Below, piece after piece: positions 1-12,962 of a stretch of 64,000 nucleotides of DNA. The notes beneath the pieces were generated by a model that ran no database searches, had not been told where the DNA came from, and worked only from the letters and a program-made list of their open reading frames with translations. The number at the start of each line of letters is the position of its first letter. Position 1 is the first letter of the stretch. The DNA lies in the NCBI GenBank assembly GCA_964057225.1, contig OZ059896.1:2046001-2110000 (forward strand), read 5' to 3'. The position numbers and the translations under genes were made by a program. The stretch is from Auanema rhodensis. Taxonomy: Eukaryota; Nematoda; Chromadorea; Rhabditida; Rhabditidae.

Positions 1-472
1 TTGTTGAATGACAATGTCCATCGTCTTTGTCTTGAAAAAAGAAATCTAAAAACATCTACTTTTTGTAAAATTATTTTGAAATTTTTCGGGAAAATTTTTG
101 TCAAAATGTTTTTGGAAGCAATGTTGTGTGTACATGGAAACTCAACATACACTAATGCATCATTTTTCAAACGATCATAACTAATTTTTGTATTGAGCGT
201 TTCTTAATGTAGTATAGTGCATTCGATGCGGATTTTTAAGCTGCGTCGATCTGTGTTATCAGATTTGCGCTAGCTTAAAAATGAACCGAGATATCAACTG
301 ATATAGGTTCACACTTATATCCTCGATTTTCACCGTGAAGAATTATTTTTTTTGTTGAATGACAATGTCCATCGTCTTTGTCTTGAAAAAAGGAATCTAA
401 AAACATCTACTTTTTGTAAATTTATTCTGAAATTTTTCGGGAAAATGTTTGTCAAAATGTTTTTGGAAGCAA

Positions 473-498
473 TGTTGAGTGTACATGGAAACTCAACA
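473..498 (+). repeat. Representative TGTTGAG/CTCAACA inverted repeat of satellite A
   Basis: TGTTGAG (473-479) and CTCAACA (492-498) form a perfect 7-bp stem with a 12-nt loop containing TGTACATGG. A competing stem pairs AGTGTA with TACACT immediately downstream. The element is present in nearly every monomer; the first monomer (about position 124) has TGTTGTG and so one broken pair. The truncated satellite A piece inside the histone island starts in the left arm of this repeat at 53379 and is interrupted just after its right arm at 53400. Confidence 0.75.
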
Positions 499-582
499 TA
501 CACTAATGCATCATTTTTCAAACAATCATAACTAATTTTTGTATTGAGCGTTTCTTAATGTAGTATAGTACATTCGATGCGG

Positions 583-633
583 ATTTTTAAGCTGCGTCGA
601 TCTGTGTTATCAGATTTGCGCTAGCTTAAAAAT
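583..633 (+). repeat. Representative 51-nt imperfect palindrome of satellite A
   Basis: The arms are ATTTTTAAGCT (583-593) and AGCTTAAAAAT (623-633), perfect reverse complements of 11 bp. Inside them GCG (594-596) pairs with CGC (619-621), leaving a single bulged T at 622. After a 3x3 internal loop (TCG/TTG), ATCTG (600-604) pairs with CAGAT (611-615) around the 6-nt loop TGTTAT. That gives 19 Watson-Crick pairs in total. The element recurs once per 351 bp across the array. A common variant changes the right arm to AGCTTGAAAAT, which turns one U-A pair into U.G if the + strand is read as RNA. It may be a cruciform-forming dyad, a protein-binding site or an RNA hairpin; the sequence does not decide between these. 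Confidence 0.85.
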
Positions 634-1131
634 GAACCGAGATATCAACTGATATAGGTTCACACTTATATCCTCGATTTTCACCCTGAAGATTTAATTT
701 TTTCGTTGAATAACATTGTCCATCGTCTTTGTCTTGAAAAAAGGAATCTAAAAACATCTACTTTTTGTGAAATTATTTTGAAATTTTTCGGGAAAATGTT
801 TGTCAAAATGTTTTTGGAAGCAATGTTGAGTGTACATGGAAACTCAACATACACTAATGCATCATTTTTCAAACAATCATAACTAATTTTTGTATTGAGC
901 GTTTCTTAATGTAGTATAGTACATTCGATGCGGATTTTTAAGCTGCGTCGATCTGTGTTATCAGATTTGCGCTAGCTTAAAAATGAACCGAGATATCAAC
1001 TGATATAGGTTCACACTTATATCCTCGATTTTCACCCTGAAGATTTAATTTTTTCGTTGAATAACATTGTCCATCGTCTTTTTCTTGAAAAAAGGAATCT
1101 AAAAACATCTACTTTTTGTGAAATTATTTTG

Positions 1132-1150
1132 AAATTTTTCGGGAAAATTT
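1132..1150 (+). repeat. Representative AAATTTT/AAAATTT hairpin of satellite A
   Basis: AAATTTT (1132-1138) and AAAATTT (1144-1150) form a perfect 7-bp stem with the loop TCGGG. It is intact in the TCGGGAAAATTTTTG families. One pair is lost in the families reading TCGGGAAAATGTTTG. The loop, but not the stem, changes in the TCGTG families. The 350-bp families with TCGAAAAAG lose most of it, so this dyad is less conserved across the array than the 51-nt palindrome. Confidence 0.7.
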
Positions 1151-1351
1151 TTGTCAAAATGTTTTTGGAAGCATTGTTGAGTGTACATGGAAACTCAACA
1201 TACACTAATGCATCATTTTTCAAACGATCATAACTAATTTTTTATTGAGTGTTTCCCAATGTAGTATAGTGCATTCGATGTGGATTTTTAAGCTGCGTCG
1301 ATCTGTGTTATCAGATTTGCGCTAGCTTAAAAATGCACCGAGATATCAACT

Positions 1352-1373
1352 GATATAAGTTCACACTTATATC
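1352..1373 (+). repeat. Representative 22-nt hairpin dyad of satellite A
   Basis: GATATAAG (1352-1359) and CTTATATC (1366-1373) are perfect 8-bp reverse complements around the loop TTCACA. The segment just upstream holds another dyad, ATATCA-AC-TGATAT, which overlaps the left arm. An alternative outer stem pairs CGAGATAT with ATATC(C)TCG, with one bulged C. About half of the monomers read GATATAGG in the left arm, as at 651-658; this replaces U-A by U.G in + strand RNA but is a mismatch in duplex DNA. It lies about 20 bp after the 51-nt palindrome, so some 90 bp of each monomer is dense in dyad symmetry. Confidence 0.8.
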
Positions 1374-3136
1374 CTCGATTTTCACCCTGAAGAATTAATT
1401 TTTTTGTTGAATAACAATGTCCATCGTCTTTGTCTTGAAAAAAGGAATCTAAAAACATCTACTTTTTGTGAAATTATTTTGAAATTTTTCGGGAAAATTT
1501 TTGTCAAAATGTTTTTGGAAGCAATGTTGAGTGTACATGGAAACTCAACCTACACTAATGCATCATTTTTCAAACGATCATAACTAATTTTTGTATTGAG
1601 TGTTTTCCAATGTAGTATAGTGCATTCGATGTGGATTTTTAAGCTGCGTCGATCTGTGTTATCAGATTTGCGCTAGCTTAAAAATGCACCGAGATATCAA
1701 CTGATATAAGTTCACACTTATATCCTCGATTTTCACCCTGAAGAATTAATTTTTTTGTTGAATAACAATGTCCATCGTCTTTGTCTTGAAAAAAGGAATC
1801 TAAAAACATCTACTTTTTGTGAAATTATTTTGAAATTTTTCGGGAAAATTTTTGTCAAAATGTTTTTGGAAGCAATTTTGAGTGTACATGGAAACTCAAC
1901 ATACACTAATGCATCATTTTTCAAACGATCATAACTAATTTTTGTATTGAGTGTTTCCCAATGTAGTATAGTGCATTCGATGTGGATTTTTAAGCTGCGT
2001 CGATCTGTGTTATCAGATTTGCGCTAGCTTAAAAATGAACCGAGATATCAACTGATATAGGTTCACACTTATATCCTCGATTTTCACCCTGAAGATTTAA
2101 TTTTTTCGTTGAATAACATTGTCCATCGTCTTTGTCTTGAAAAAAGGAATCTAAAAACATCTACTTTTTGTGAAATTATTTTGAAATTTTTCGGGAAAAT
2201 TTTTGTCAAAATGTTTTTGGAAGCATTGTTGAGTGTACATGGAAACTCAACATACACTAATGCATCATTTTTCAAACGATCATAACTAATTTTTGTATTG
2301 AGTGTTTCCCAATGTAGTATAGTGCATTCGATGTGGATTTTTAAGCTGCGTCGATCTGTGTTATCAGATTTGCGCTAGCTTAAAAATGCACCGAGATATC
2401 AACTGATATAAGTTCACACTTATATCCTCGATTTTCACCCTGAAGAATTAATTTTTTTGTTGAATAACAATGTCCATCGTCTTTGTCTTGAAAAAAGGAA
2501 TCTAAAAACATCTACTTTTTGTGAAATTATTTTGAAATTTTTCGGGAAAATTTTTGTCAAAATGTTTTTGGAAGCAATGTTGAGTGTACATGGAAACTCA
2601 ACATACACTAATGCATCATTTTTCAAACGATCATAACTAATTTTTGTATTGAGTGTTTCCCAATGTAGTATAGTGCATTCGATGTGGATTTTTAAGCTGC
2701 GTCGATCTGTGTTATCAGATTTGCGCTAGCTTAAAAATGCACCGAGATATCAACTGATATAAGTTCACACTTATATCCTCGATTTTCACCCTGAAGAATT
2801 AATTTTTTTGTTGAATAACAATGTCCATCGTCTTTGTCTTGAAAAAAGGAATCTAAAAACATCTACTTTTTGTGAAATTATTTTGAAATTTTTCGGGAAA
2901 ATTTTTGTCAAAATGTTTTTGGAAGCAATGTTGAGTGTACATGGAAACTCAACATACACTAATGCATCATTTTTCAAACGATCATAACTAATTTTTGTAT
3001 TGAGTGTTTCCCAATGTAGTATAGTGCATTCGATGCGGATTTTTAAGCTGCGTCGATCTGTGTTATCAGATTTGCGCTAGCTTAAAAATGAACCGAGATA
3101 TCAACTGATATAGGTTCACACTTATATCCTCGATTT

Positions 3137-6100
3137 TCACCCTGAAGATTTAATTTTTTCGTTGAATAACATTGTCCATCGTCTTTGTCTTGAAAAAAGG
3201 AATCTAAAAACATCTACTTTTTGTGAAATTATTTTGAAATTTTTCGGGAAAATTTTTGTCAAAATGTTTTTGGAAGCATTGTTGAGTGTACATGGAAACT
3301 CAACATACACTAATGCATCATTTTTCAAACGATCATAACTAATTTTTGTATTGAGCGTTTCTCCATGTAGTATAGTGCATTCGATGCGGATTTTTAAGCT
3401 GCGTCGATCTGTGTTATCAGATTTGCGCTAGCTTGAAAATGCACCGAGATATCAACTGATATAGGTTCACACTTATATCCTCGATTTTCACCGTGAAGAA
3501 TTAATTTTTTTGTTGAATAACAATGTCCATCGTCTTTGTCTTGAAAAAAGGAATCTAAAAACATCTACTTTTTGTGAAATTATTCTGAAATTTTTCGGGA
3601 AAATTTTTGTCAAAATGTTTTTGGAAGCATTGTTGAGTGTACATGGAAACTCAACATACACTAATGCATCATTTTTCAAACGATCATAACTAATTTTTGT
3701 ATTGAGTGTTTCCCAATGTAGTATAGTGCATTCGATGTGGATTTTTAAGCTGCGTCGATCTGTGTTATCAGATTTGCGCTAGCTTAAAAATGCACCGAGA
3801 TATCAACTGATATAAGTTCACACTTATATCCTCGATTTTCACCCTGAAGAATTAATTTTTTTGTTGAATAACAATGTCCATCGTCTTTGTCTTGAAAAAA
3901 GGAATCTAAAAACATCTACTTTTTGTGAAATTATTTTGAAATTTTTCGGGAAAATTTTTGTCAAAATGTTTTTGGAAGCAATGTTGAGTGTACATGGAAA
4001 CTCAACATACACTAATGCATCATTTTTCAAACGATCATAACTAATTTTTGTATTGAGTGTTTCCCAATGTAGTATAGTGCATTCGATGTGGATTTTTAAG
4101 CTGCGTCGATCTGTGTTATCAGATTTGCGCTAGCTTAAAAATGCACCGAGATATCAACTGATATAAGTTCACACTTATATCCTCGATTTTCACCCTGAAG
4201 AATTAATTTTTTTGTTGAATAACAATGTCCATCGTCTTTGTCTTGAAAAAAGGAATCTAAAAACATCTACTTTTTGTGAAATTATTTTGAAATTTTTCGG
4301 GAAAATTTTTGTCAAAATGTTTTTGGAAGCAATGTTGAGTGTACATGGAAACTCAACATACACTAATGCATCATTTTTCAAACGATCATAACTAATTTTT
4401 GTATTGAGTGTTTCCCAATGTAGTATAGTGCATTCGATGCGGATTTTTAAGCTGCGTCGATCTGTGTTATCAGATTTGCGCTAGCTTAAAAATGAACCGA
4501 GATATCAACTGATATAGGTTCACACTTATATCCTCGATTTTCACCCTGAAGATTTAATTTTTTCGTTGAATAACATTGTCCATCGTCTTTGTTTTGAAAA
4601 AAGGAATCTAAAAACATCTACTTTTTGTGAAATTATTTTGAAATTTTTCGGGAAAATTTTTGTCAAAATGTTTTTGGAAGCATTGTTGAGTGTACATGGA
4701 AACTCAACATACACTAATGCATCATTTTTCAAACGATCATAACTAATTTTTGTATTGAGCGTTTCTCCATGTAGTATAGTGCATTCGATGCGGATTTTTA
4801 AGCTGCGTCGATCTGTGTTATCAGATTTGCGCTAGCTTGAAAATGCACCGAGATATCAACTGATATAGGTTCACACTTATATCCTCGATTTTCACCGTGA
4901 AGAATTAATTTTTTTGTTGAATAACAATGTCCATCGTCTTTGTCTTGAAAAAAGGAATCTAAAAACATCTACTTTTTGTGAAATTATTTTGAAATTTTTC
5001 GGGAAAATTTTTGTCAAAATGTTTTTGGAAGCATTGTTGAGTGTACATGGAAACTCAACATACACTAATGCATCATTTTTCAAACGATCATAACTAATTT
5101 TTGTATTGAGTGTTTCCCAATGTAGTATAGTGCATTCGATGTGGATTTTTAAGCTGCGTCGATCTGTGTTATCAGATTTGCGCTAGCTTAAAAATGCACC
5201 GAGATATCAACTGATATAAGTTCACACTTATATCCTCGATTTTCACCCTGAAGAATTAATTTTTTTGTTGAATAACAATGTCCATCGTCTTTGTCTTGAA
5301 AAAAGGAATCTAAAAACATCTACTTTTTGTGAAATTATTTTGAAATTTTTCGGGAAAATTTTTGTCAAAATGTTTTTGGAAGCAATGTTGAGTGTACATG
5401 GAAACTCAACATACACTAATGCATCATTTTTCAAACGATCATAACTAATTTTTGTATTGAGTGTTTCCCAATGTAGTATAGTGCATTCGATGCGGATTTT
5501 TAAGCTGCGTCGATCTGTGTTATCAGATTTGCGCTAGCTTAAAAATGAACCGAGATATCAACTGATATAGGTTCACACTTATATCCTCGATTTTCACCCT
5601 GAAGATTTAATTTTTTCGTTGAATAACATTGTCCATCGTCTTTGTCTTGAAAAAAGGAATCTAAAAACATCTACTTTTTGTGAAATTATTTTGAAATTTT
5701 TCGGGAAAATTTTTGTCAAAATGTTTTTGGAAGCATTGTTGAGTGTACATGGAAACTCAACATACACTAATGCATCATTTTTCAAACGATCATAACTAAT
5801 TTTTGTATTGAGCGTTTCTCCATGTAGTATAGTGCATTCGATGCGGATTTTTAAGCTGCGTCGATCTGTGTTATCAGATTTGCGCTAGCTTGAAAATGCA
5901 CCGAGATATCAACTGATATAGGTTCACACTTATATCCTCGATTTTCACCGTGAAGAATTAATTTTTTTGTTGAATAACAATGTCCATCGTCTTTGTCTTG
6001 AAAAAAGGAATCTAAAAACATCTACTTTTTGTGAAATTATTTTGAAATTTTTCGGGAAAATTTTTGTCAAAATGTTTTTGGAAGCATTGTTGAGTGTACA

Positions 6101-6646
6101 TGGAAACTCAACATACACTAATGCATCATTTTTCAAACGATCATAACTAATTTTTGTATTGAGTGTTTCCCAATGTAGTATAGTGCATTCGATGTGGATT
6201 TTTAAGCTGCGTCGATCTGTGTTATCAGATTTGCGCTAGCTTAAAAATGCACCGAGATATCAACTGATATAAGTTCACACTTATATCCTCGATTTTCACC
6301 CTGAAGAATTAATTTTTTTGTTGAATAACAATGTCCATCGTCTTTGTCTTGAAAAAAGGAATCTAAAAACATCTACTTTTTGTGAAATTATTTTGAAATT
6401 TTTCGGGAAAATTTTTGTCAAAATGTTTTTGGAAGCAATGTTGAGTGTACATGGAAACTCAACATACACTAATGCATCATTTTTCAAACGATCATAACTA
6501 ATTTTTGTATTGAGTGTTTCCCAATGTAGTATAGTGCATTCGATGTGGATTTTTAAGCTGCGTCGATCTGTGTTATCAGATTTGCGCTAGCTTAAAAATG
6601 CACCGAGATATCAACTGATATAAGTTCACACTTATATCCTCGATTT
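3137..6646. repeat. Satellite A sub-block: three- to four-monomer HOR
   Basis: The same ordered monomer types return at 3137 (four monomers, with the last type doubled), 4541 and 5594 (three monomers each, 1,053 bp). The first type has GATTTAATTTTTTCG and CATTG followed by the TCTCCATG/CTTGAAAATGCACC segment. The second has GAATTAATTTTTTTG with GCATTG. The third has GAATTAATTTTTTTG with GCAATG. The extra monomer in the first copy shows gain or loss of single units within the higher-order repeat. Confidence 0.7.
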
Positions 6647-7694
6647 TCACCCTGAAGAATTAATTTTTTTGTTGAATAACAATGTCCATCGTCTTTGTCT
6701 TGAAAAAAGGAATCTAAAAACATCTACTTTTTGTGAAATTATTTTGAAATTTTTCGGGAAAATTTTTGTCAAAATGTTTTTGGAAGCAATGTTGAGTGTA
6801 CATGGAAACTCAACATACACTAATGCATCATTTTTCAAACGATCATAACTAATTTTTGTATTGAGCGTTTCTCTATGTAGTATAGTGCATTCGATGCGGA
6901 TTTTTAAGCTGCGTCGATCTGTGTTATCAGATTTGCGCTAGCTTGAAAATGCACCGAGATATCAACTGATATAGGTTCACACTTATATCCTCGATTTTCA
7001 CCGTGAAGAATTAATTTTTTCGTTGAATAACAATGTCCATCGTCTTTGTCTTGAAAAAAGGAATCTAAAAACATCTACTTTTTGTGAATTTATTCTGAAA
7101 TTTTTCGGGAAAATGTTTGTCAAAATGTTTTTGGAAGCAATGTTGAGTGTACATGGAAACTCAACATACACTAATGCATCATTTTTCAAACGATCATAAC
7201 TAATTTTTGTATTGAGCGTTTCTCTATGTAGTATAGTGCATTCGATGCGGATTTTTAAGCTGCGTCGATCTGTGTTATCAGATTTGCGCTAGCTTGAAAA
7301 TGCACCGAGATATCAACTGATATAGGTTCACACTTATATCCTCGATTTTCACCGTGAAGAATTAATTTTTTCGTTGAATAACAATGTCCATCGTCTTTGT
7401 CTTGAAAAAAGGAATCTAAAAACATCTACTTTTTGTGAATTTATTCTGAAATTTTTCGGGAAAATGTTTGTCAAAATGTTTTTGGAAGCAATGTTGAGTG
7501 TACATGGAAACTCAACATACACTAATGCATCATTTTTCAAACAATCATAACTAATTTTTGTATTGAGCGTTTCTTAATGTAGTATAGTACATTCGATGCG
7601 GATTTTTAAGCTGCGTCGATCTGTGTTATCAGATTTGCGCTAGCTTAAAAATGAACCGAGATATCAACTGATATAGGTTCACACTTATATCCTC

Positions 7695-8394
7695 GATTTT
7701 CACCGTGAAGAATTAATTTTTTGTTGAATGACAATGTCCATCGTCTTTGTCTTGAAAAAAGGAATCTAAAAACATCTACTTTTTGTAAATTTATTCTGAA
7801 ATTTTTCGGGAAAATGTTTGTCAAAATGTTTTTGGAAGCAATGTTGAGTGTACATGGAAACTCAACATACACTAATGCATCATTTTTCAAACAATCATAA
7901 CTAATTTTTGTATTGAGCGTTTCTTAATGTAGTATAGTACATTCGATGCGGATTTTTAAGCTGCGTCGATCTGTGTTATCAGATTTGCGCTAGCTTAAAA
8001 ATGAACCGAGATATCAACTGATATAGGTTCACACTTATATCCTCGATTTTCACCGTGAAGAATTAATTTTTTGTTGAATGACAATGTCCATCGTCTTTGT
8101 CTTGAAAAAAGGAATCTAAAAACATCTACTTTTTGTAAATTTATTCTGAAATTTTTCGGGAAAATGTTTGTCAAAATGTTTTTGGAAGCAATGTTGAGTG
8201 TACATGGAAACTCAACATACACTAATGCATCATTTTTCAAACGATCATAACTAATTTTTGTATTGAGCGTTTCTCCATGTAGTATAGTGCATTCGATGCG
8301 GATTTTTAAGCTGCGTCGATCTGTGTTATCAGATTCGCGCTAGCTTGAAAATGAACCGAGATATCAACTGATATAGGTACACACTTATATCCTC
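7695..8394. repeat. Satellite A: pair of 350-bp monomers with one T deleted
   Basis: Two adjacent units carry GAATTAATTTTTTGTTG, with one T fewer than the usual run, and are spaced exactly 350 bp apart. They are otherwise the GTTGAATGACAATG / GTAAATTTATTCTG family with TTCTTAATG or TTCTCCATG ends. Sharing the same deletion in neighbours indicates a very recent duplication of one monomer. The deletion shifts the antisense reading frame and lengthens the spurious 63-codon frame to 81 codons. Confidence 0.8.
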
Positions 8395-8399
8395 GATTT

Positions 8400-11300
8400 T
8401 CACCGTGAAGAATTAATTTTTTTGTTGAATAACAATGTCCATCGTCTTTGTCTTGAAAAAAGGAATCTAAAAACATCTACTTTTTGTGAAATTATTTTGA
8501 AATTTTTCGGGAAAATTTTTGTCAAAATGTTTTTGGAAGCATTGTTGAGTGTACATGGAAACTCAACATACACTAATGCATCATTTTTCAAACGATCATA
8601 ACTAATTTTTGTATTGAGCGTTTCTCCATGTAGTATAGTGCATTCGATGCGGATTTTTAAGCTGCGTCGATCTGTGTTATCAGATTTGCGCTAGCTTGAA
8701 AATGCACCGAGATATCAACTGATATAGGTTCACACTTATATCCTCGATTTTCACCCTGAAGATTTAATTTTTTCGTTGAATAACATTGTCCATCGTCTTT
8801 GTCTTGAGAAAAGGAATCTAAAAACATCTACTTTTTGTGAAATTATTTTGAAATTTTTCGGGAAAATTTTTGTCAAAATGTTTTTGGAAGCATTGTTGAG
8901 TGTACATGAAAACTCAACATACACTAATGCATCATTTTTCAAACGATCATAACTAATTTTTGTGATGAGCGTTTCTCCATGTAGTATAGTGCATTCGATG
9001 CGGATTTTTAAGCTGCGTCGATCTGTGTTATCAGATTTGCGCTAGCTTAAAAATGCACCGAGATATTAACTGATATAAGTTCACACTTATATCCTCGATT
9101 TTCACCGTGAAGAATTAATTTTTTTGTTGAATAACAATGTCCATCGTCTTTGTCTTGAAAAAAGGAATCTAAAAACATCTACTTTTTGTGAAATTATTTT
9201 GAAATTTTTCGTGAAAATTTTTGTCAAAATGTTTTTGGAAGCATTGTTGAGTGTACATGAAAACTCAACATACACTAATGCATCATTTTTCAAACGATCA
9301 TAACTAATTTTTGTGATGAGCGTTTCTCCATGTAGTATAGTGCATTCGATGCGGATTTTTAAGCTGCGTCGATCTGTGTTATCAGATTTGCGCTAGCTTA
9401 AAAATGCACCGAGATATCAACTGATATAAGTTCACACTTATATCCTCGATTTTCACCGTGAAGAATTAATTTTTTTGTTGAATAACAATGTCCATCGTCT
9501 TTGTCTTGAAAAAAGGAATCTAAAAACATCTACTTTTTGTGAAATTATTTTGAAATTTTTCGTGAAAATTTTTGTCAAAATGTTTTTGGAAGCATTGTTG
9601 AGTGTACATGGAAACTCAACATACACTAATGCATCATTTTTCAAACGATCATAACTAATTTTTGTATTAAGTGTTTCCCAATGTAGTATAGTGCATTCGA
9701 TGTGGATTTTTAAGCTGCGTCGATCTGTGTTATCAGATTTGCGCTAGCTTAAAAATGCACCGAGATATCAACTGATATAGGTTCACACTTATATCCTCGA
9801 TTTTCACCGTGAAGAATTAATTTTTTCGTTGAATAACAATGTCCATCGTCTTTGTCTTGAAAAAAGGAATCTAAAAACATCTACTTTTTGTGAATTTATT
9901 CTGAAATTTTTCGGGAAAATGTTTGTCAAAATGTTTTTGGAAGCAATGTTGAGTGTACATGGAAACTCAACATACACTAATGCATCATTTTTCAAACAAT
10001 CATAACTAATTTTTGTATTGAGCGTTTCTTAATGTAGTATAGTACATTCTATGCGGATTTTTAAGCTGCGTCGATCTGTGTTATCAGATTTGCGCTAGCT
10101 TAAAAATGAACCGAGATATCAACTGATATAGGTTCACACTTATATCCTCGATTTTCACCGTGAAGAATTAATTTTTTTGTTGAATGACAATGTCCATCGT
10201 CTTTGTCTTGAAAAAAGGAATCTAAAAACATCTACTTTTTGTAAATTTATTCTGAAATTTTTCGGGAAAATGTTTGTCAAAATGTTTTTGGAAGCAATGT
10301 TGAGTGTACATGGAAACTCAACATACACTAATGCATTATTTTTCAAACGATCATAACTAATTTTTGTATTGAGCGTTTCTCCATGTAGTATAGTGCATTC
10401 GATGCGGATTTTTAAGCTGCGTCGATCTGTGTTATCAGATTCGCGCTAGCTTGAAAATGAACCGAGATATCAACTGATATAGGTACACACTTATATCCTC
10501 GATTTTCACCGTGAAGAATTAATTTTTTTGTTGAATAACAATGTCCATCGTCTTTGTCTTGAAAAAAGGAATCTAAAAACATCTACTTTTTGTGAAATTA
10601 TTTTGAAATTTTTCGGGAAAATTTTTGTCAAAATGTTTTTGGAAGCATTGTTGAGTGTACATGGAAACTCAACATACACTAATGCATCATTTTTCAAACG
10701 ATCATAACTAATTTTTGTATTGAGCGTTTCTCCATGTAGTATAGTGCATTCGATGCGGATTTTTAAGCTGCGTCGATCTGTGTTATCAGATTTGCGCTAG
10801 CTTGAAAATGCACCGAGATATCAACTGATATAGGTTCACACTTATATCCTCGATTTTCACCCTGAAGATTTAATTTTTTCGTTGAATAACATTGTCCATC
10901 GTCTTTGTCTTGAGAAAAGGAATCTAAAAACATCTACTTTTTGTGAAATTATTTTGAAATTTTTCGGGAAAATTTTTGTCAAAATGTTTTTGGAAGCATT
11001 GTTGAGTGTACATGAAAACTCAACATACACTAATGCATCATTTTTCAAACGATCATAACTAATTTTTGTGATGAGCGTTTCTCCATGTAGTATAGTGCAT
11101 TCGATGCGGATTTTTAAGCTGCGTCGATCTGTGTTATCAGATTTGCGCTAGCTTAAAAATGCACCGAGATATTAACTGATATAAGTTCACACTTATATCC
11201 TCGATTTTCACCGTGAAGAATTAATTTTTTTGTTGAATAACAATGTCCATCGTCTTTGTCTTGAAAAAAGGAATCTAAAAACATCTACTTTTTGTGAAAT

Positions 11301-12962
11301 TATTTTGAAATTTTTCGTGAAAATTTTTGTCAAAATGTTTTTGGAAGCATTGTTGAGTGTACATGAAAACTCAACATACACTAATGCATCATTTTTCAAA
11401 CGATCATAACTAATTTTTGTGATGAGCGTTTCTCCATGTAGTATAGTGCATTCGATGCGGATTTTTAAGCTGCGTCGATCTGTGTTATCAGATTTGCGCT
11501 AGCTTAAAAATGCACCGAGATATCAACTGATATAAGTTCACACTTATATCCTCGATTTTCACCGTGAAGAATTAATTTTTTTGTTGAATAACAATGTCCA
11601 TCGTCTTTGTCTTGAAAAAAGGAATCTAAAAACATCTACTTTTTGTGAAATTATTTTGAAATTTTTCGTGAAAATTTTTGTCAAAATGTTTTTGGAAGCA
11701 TTGTTGAGTGTACATGGAAACTCAACATACACTAATGCATCATTTTTCAAACGATCATAACTAATTTTTGTATTGAGCGTTTCTCCATGTAGTATAGTGC
11801 ATTCGATGCGGATTTTTAAGCTGCGTCGATCTGTGTTATCAGATTTGCGCTAGCTTGAAAATGCACCGAGATATCAACTGATATAGGTTCACACTTATAT
11901 CCTCGATTTTCACCCTGAAGATTTAATTTTTTCGTTGAATAACATTGTCCATCGTCTTTGTCTTGAGAAAAGGAATCTAAAAACATCTACTTTTTGTGAA
12001 ATTATTTTGAAATTTTTCGGGAAAATTTTTGTCAAAATGTTTTTGGAAGCATTGTTGAGTGTACATGAAAACTCAACATACACTAATGCATCATTTTTCA
12101 AACGATCATAACTAATTTTTGTGATGAGCGTTTCTCCATGTAGTATAGTGCATTCGATGCGGATTTTTAAGCTGCGTCGATCTGTGTTATCAGATTTGCG
12201 CTAGCTTAAAAATGCACCGAGATATTAACTGATATAAGTTCACACTTATATCCTCGATTTTCACCGTGAAGAATTAATTTTTTTGTTGAATAACAATGTC
12301 CATCGTCTTTGTCTTGAAAAAAGGAATCTAAAAACATCTACTTTTTGTGAAATTATTTTGAAATTTTTCGTGAAAATTTTTGTCAAAATGTTTTTGGAAG
12401 CATTGTTGAGTGTACATGAAAACTCAACATACACTAATGCATCATTTTTCAAACGATCATAACTAATTTTTGTGATGAGCGTTTCTCCATGTAGTATAGT
12501 GCATTCGATGCGGATTTTTAAGCTGCGTCGATCTGTGTTATCAGATTTGCGCTAGCTTAAAAATGCACCGAGATATCAACTGATATAAGTTCACACTTAT
12601 ATCCTCGATTTTCACCGTGAAGAATTAATTTTTTTGTTGAATAACAATGTCCATCGTCTTTGTCTTGAAAAAAGGAATCTAAAAACATCTACTTTTTGTG
12701 AAATTATTTTGAAATTTTTCGTGAAAATTTTTGTCAAAATGTTTTTGGAAGCATTGTTGAGTGTACATGGAAACTCAACATACACTAATGCATCATTTTT
12801 CAAACGATCATAACTAATTTTTGTATTGAGCGTTTCTCCATGTAGTATAGTGCATTCGATGCGGATTTTTAAGCTGCGTCGATCTGTGTTATCAGATTTG
12901 CGCTAGCTTGAAAATGCACCGAGATATCAACTGATATAGGTTCACACTTATATCCTCGATTT
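8400..12962. repeat. Satellite A sub-block: six-monomer HOR containing a repeated triplet
   Basis: The rare variant GATATTAACT, in place of GATATCAACT, appears at about 9062, 11168 and 12221. The first interval is 2,106 bp (six monomers) and the second 1,053 bp (three monomers). Around each lies the same triplet: a CTTGAGAAAAGG monomer, then two TCGTGAAAA monomers, the first with TACATGAAAACTC and the second with TACATGGAAACTC. The six-unit block starting near 8400 therefore recurs at about 10506, and the triplet was then doubled in tandem. Confidence 0.75.

Noticed and set aside
541-633. CENP-B box in satellite A (CATTCGATGCGGATTTTT looked suggestive)
   Set aside because: The required positions of the CENP-B box (TTCG, A, CGGG pattern) are not met on either strand of the monomer.
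651-675. tRNA-like internal promoter (GGTTCACACTT resembles a B box)
   Set aside because: It lacks the GGTTCGA-CC core, there is no matching A box at a proper distance, and no cloverleaf is possible. The string is better explained by the GATATAGG/CTTATATC hairpin.
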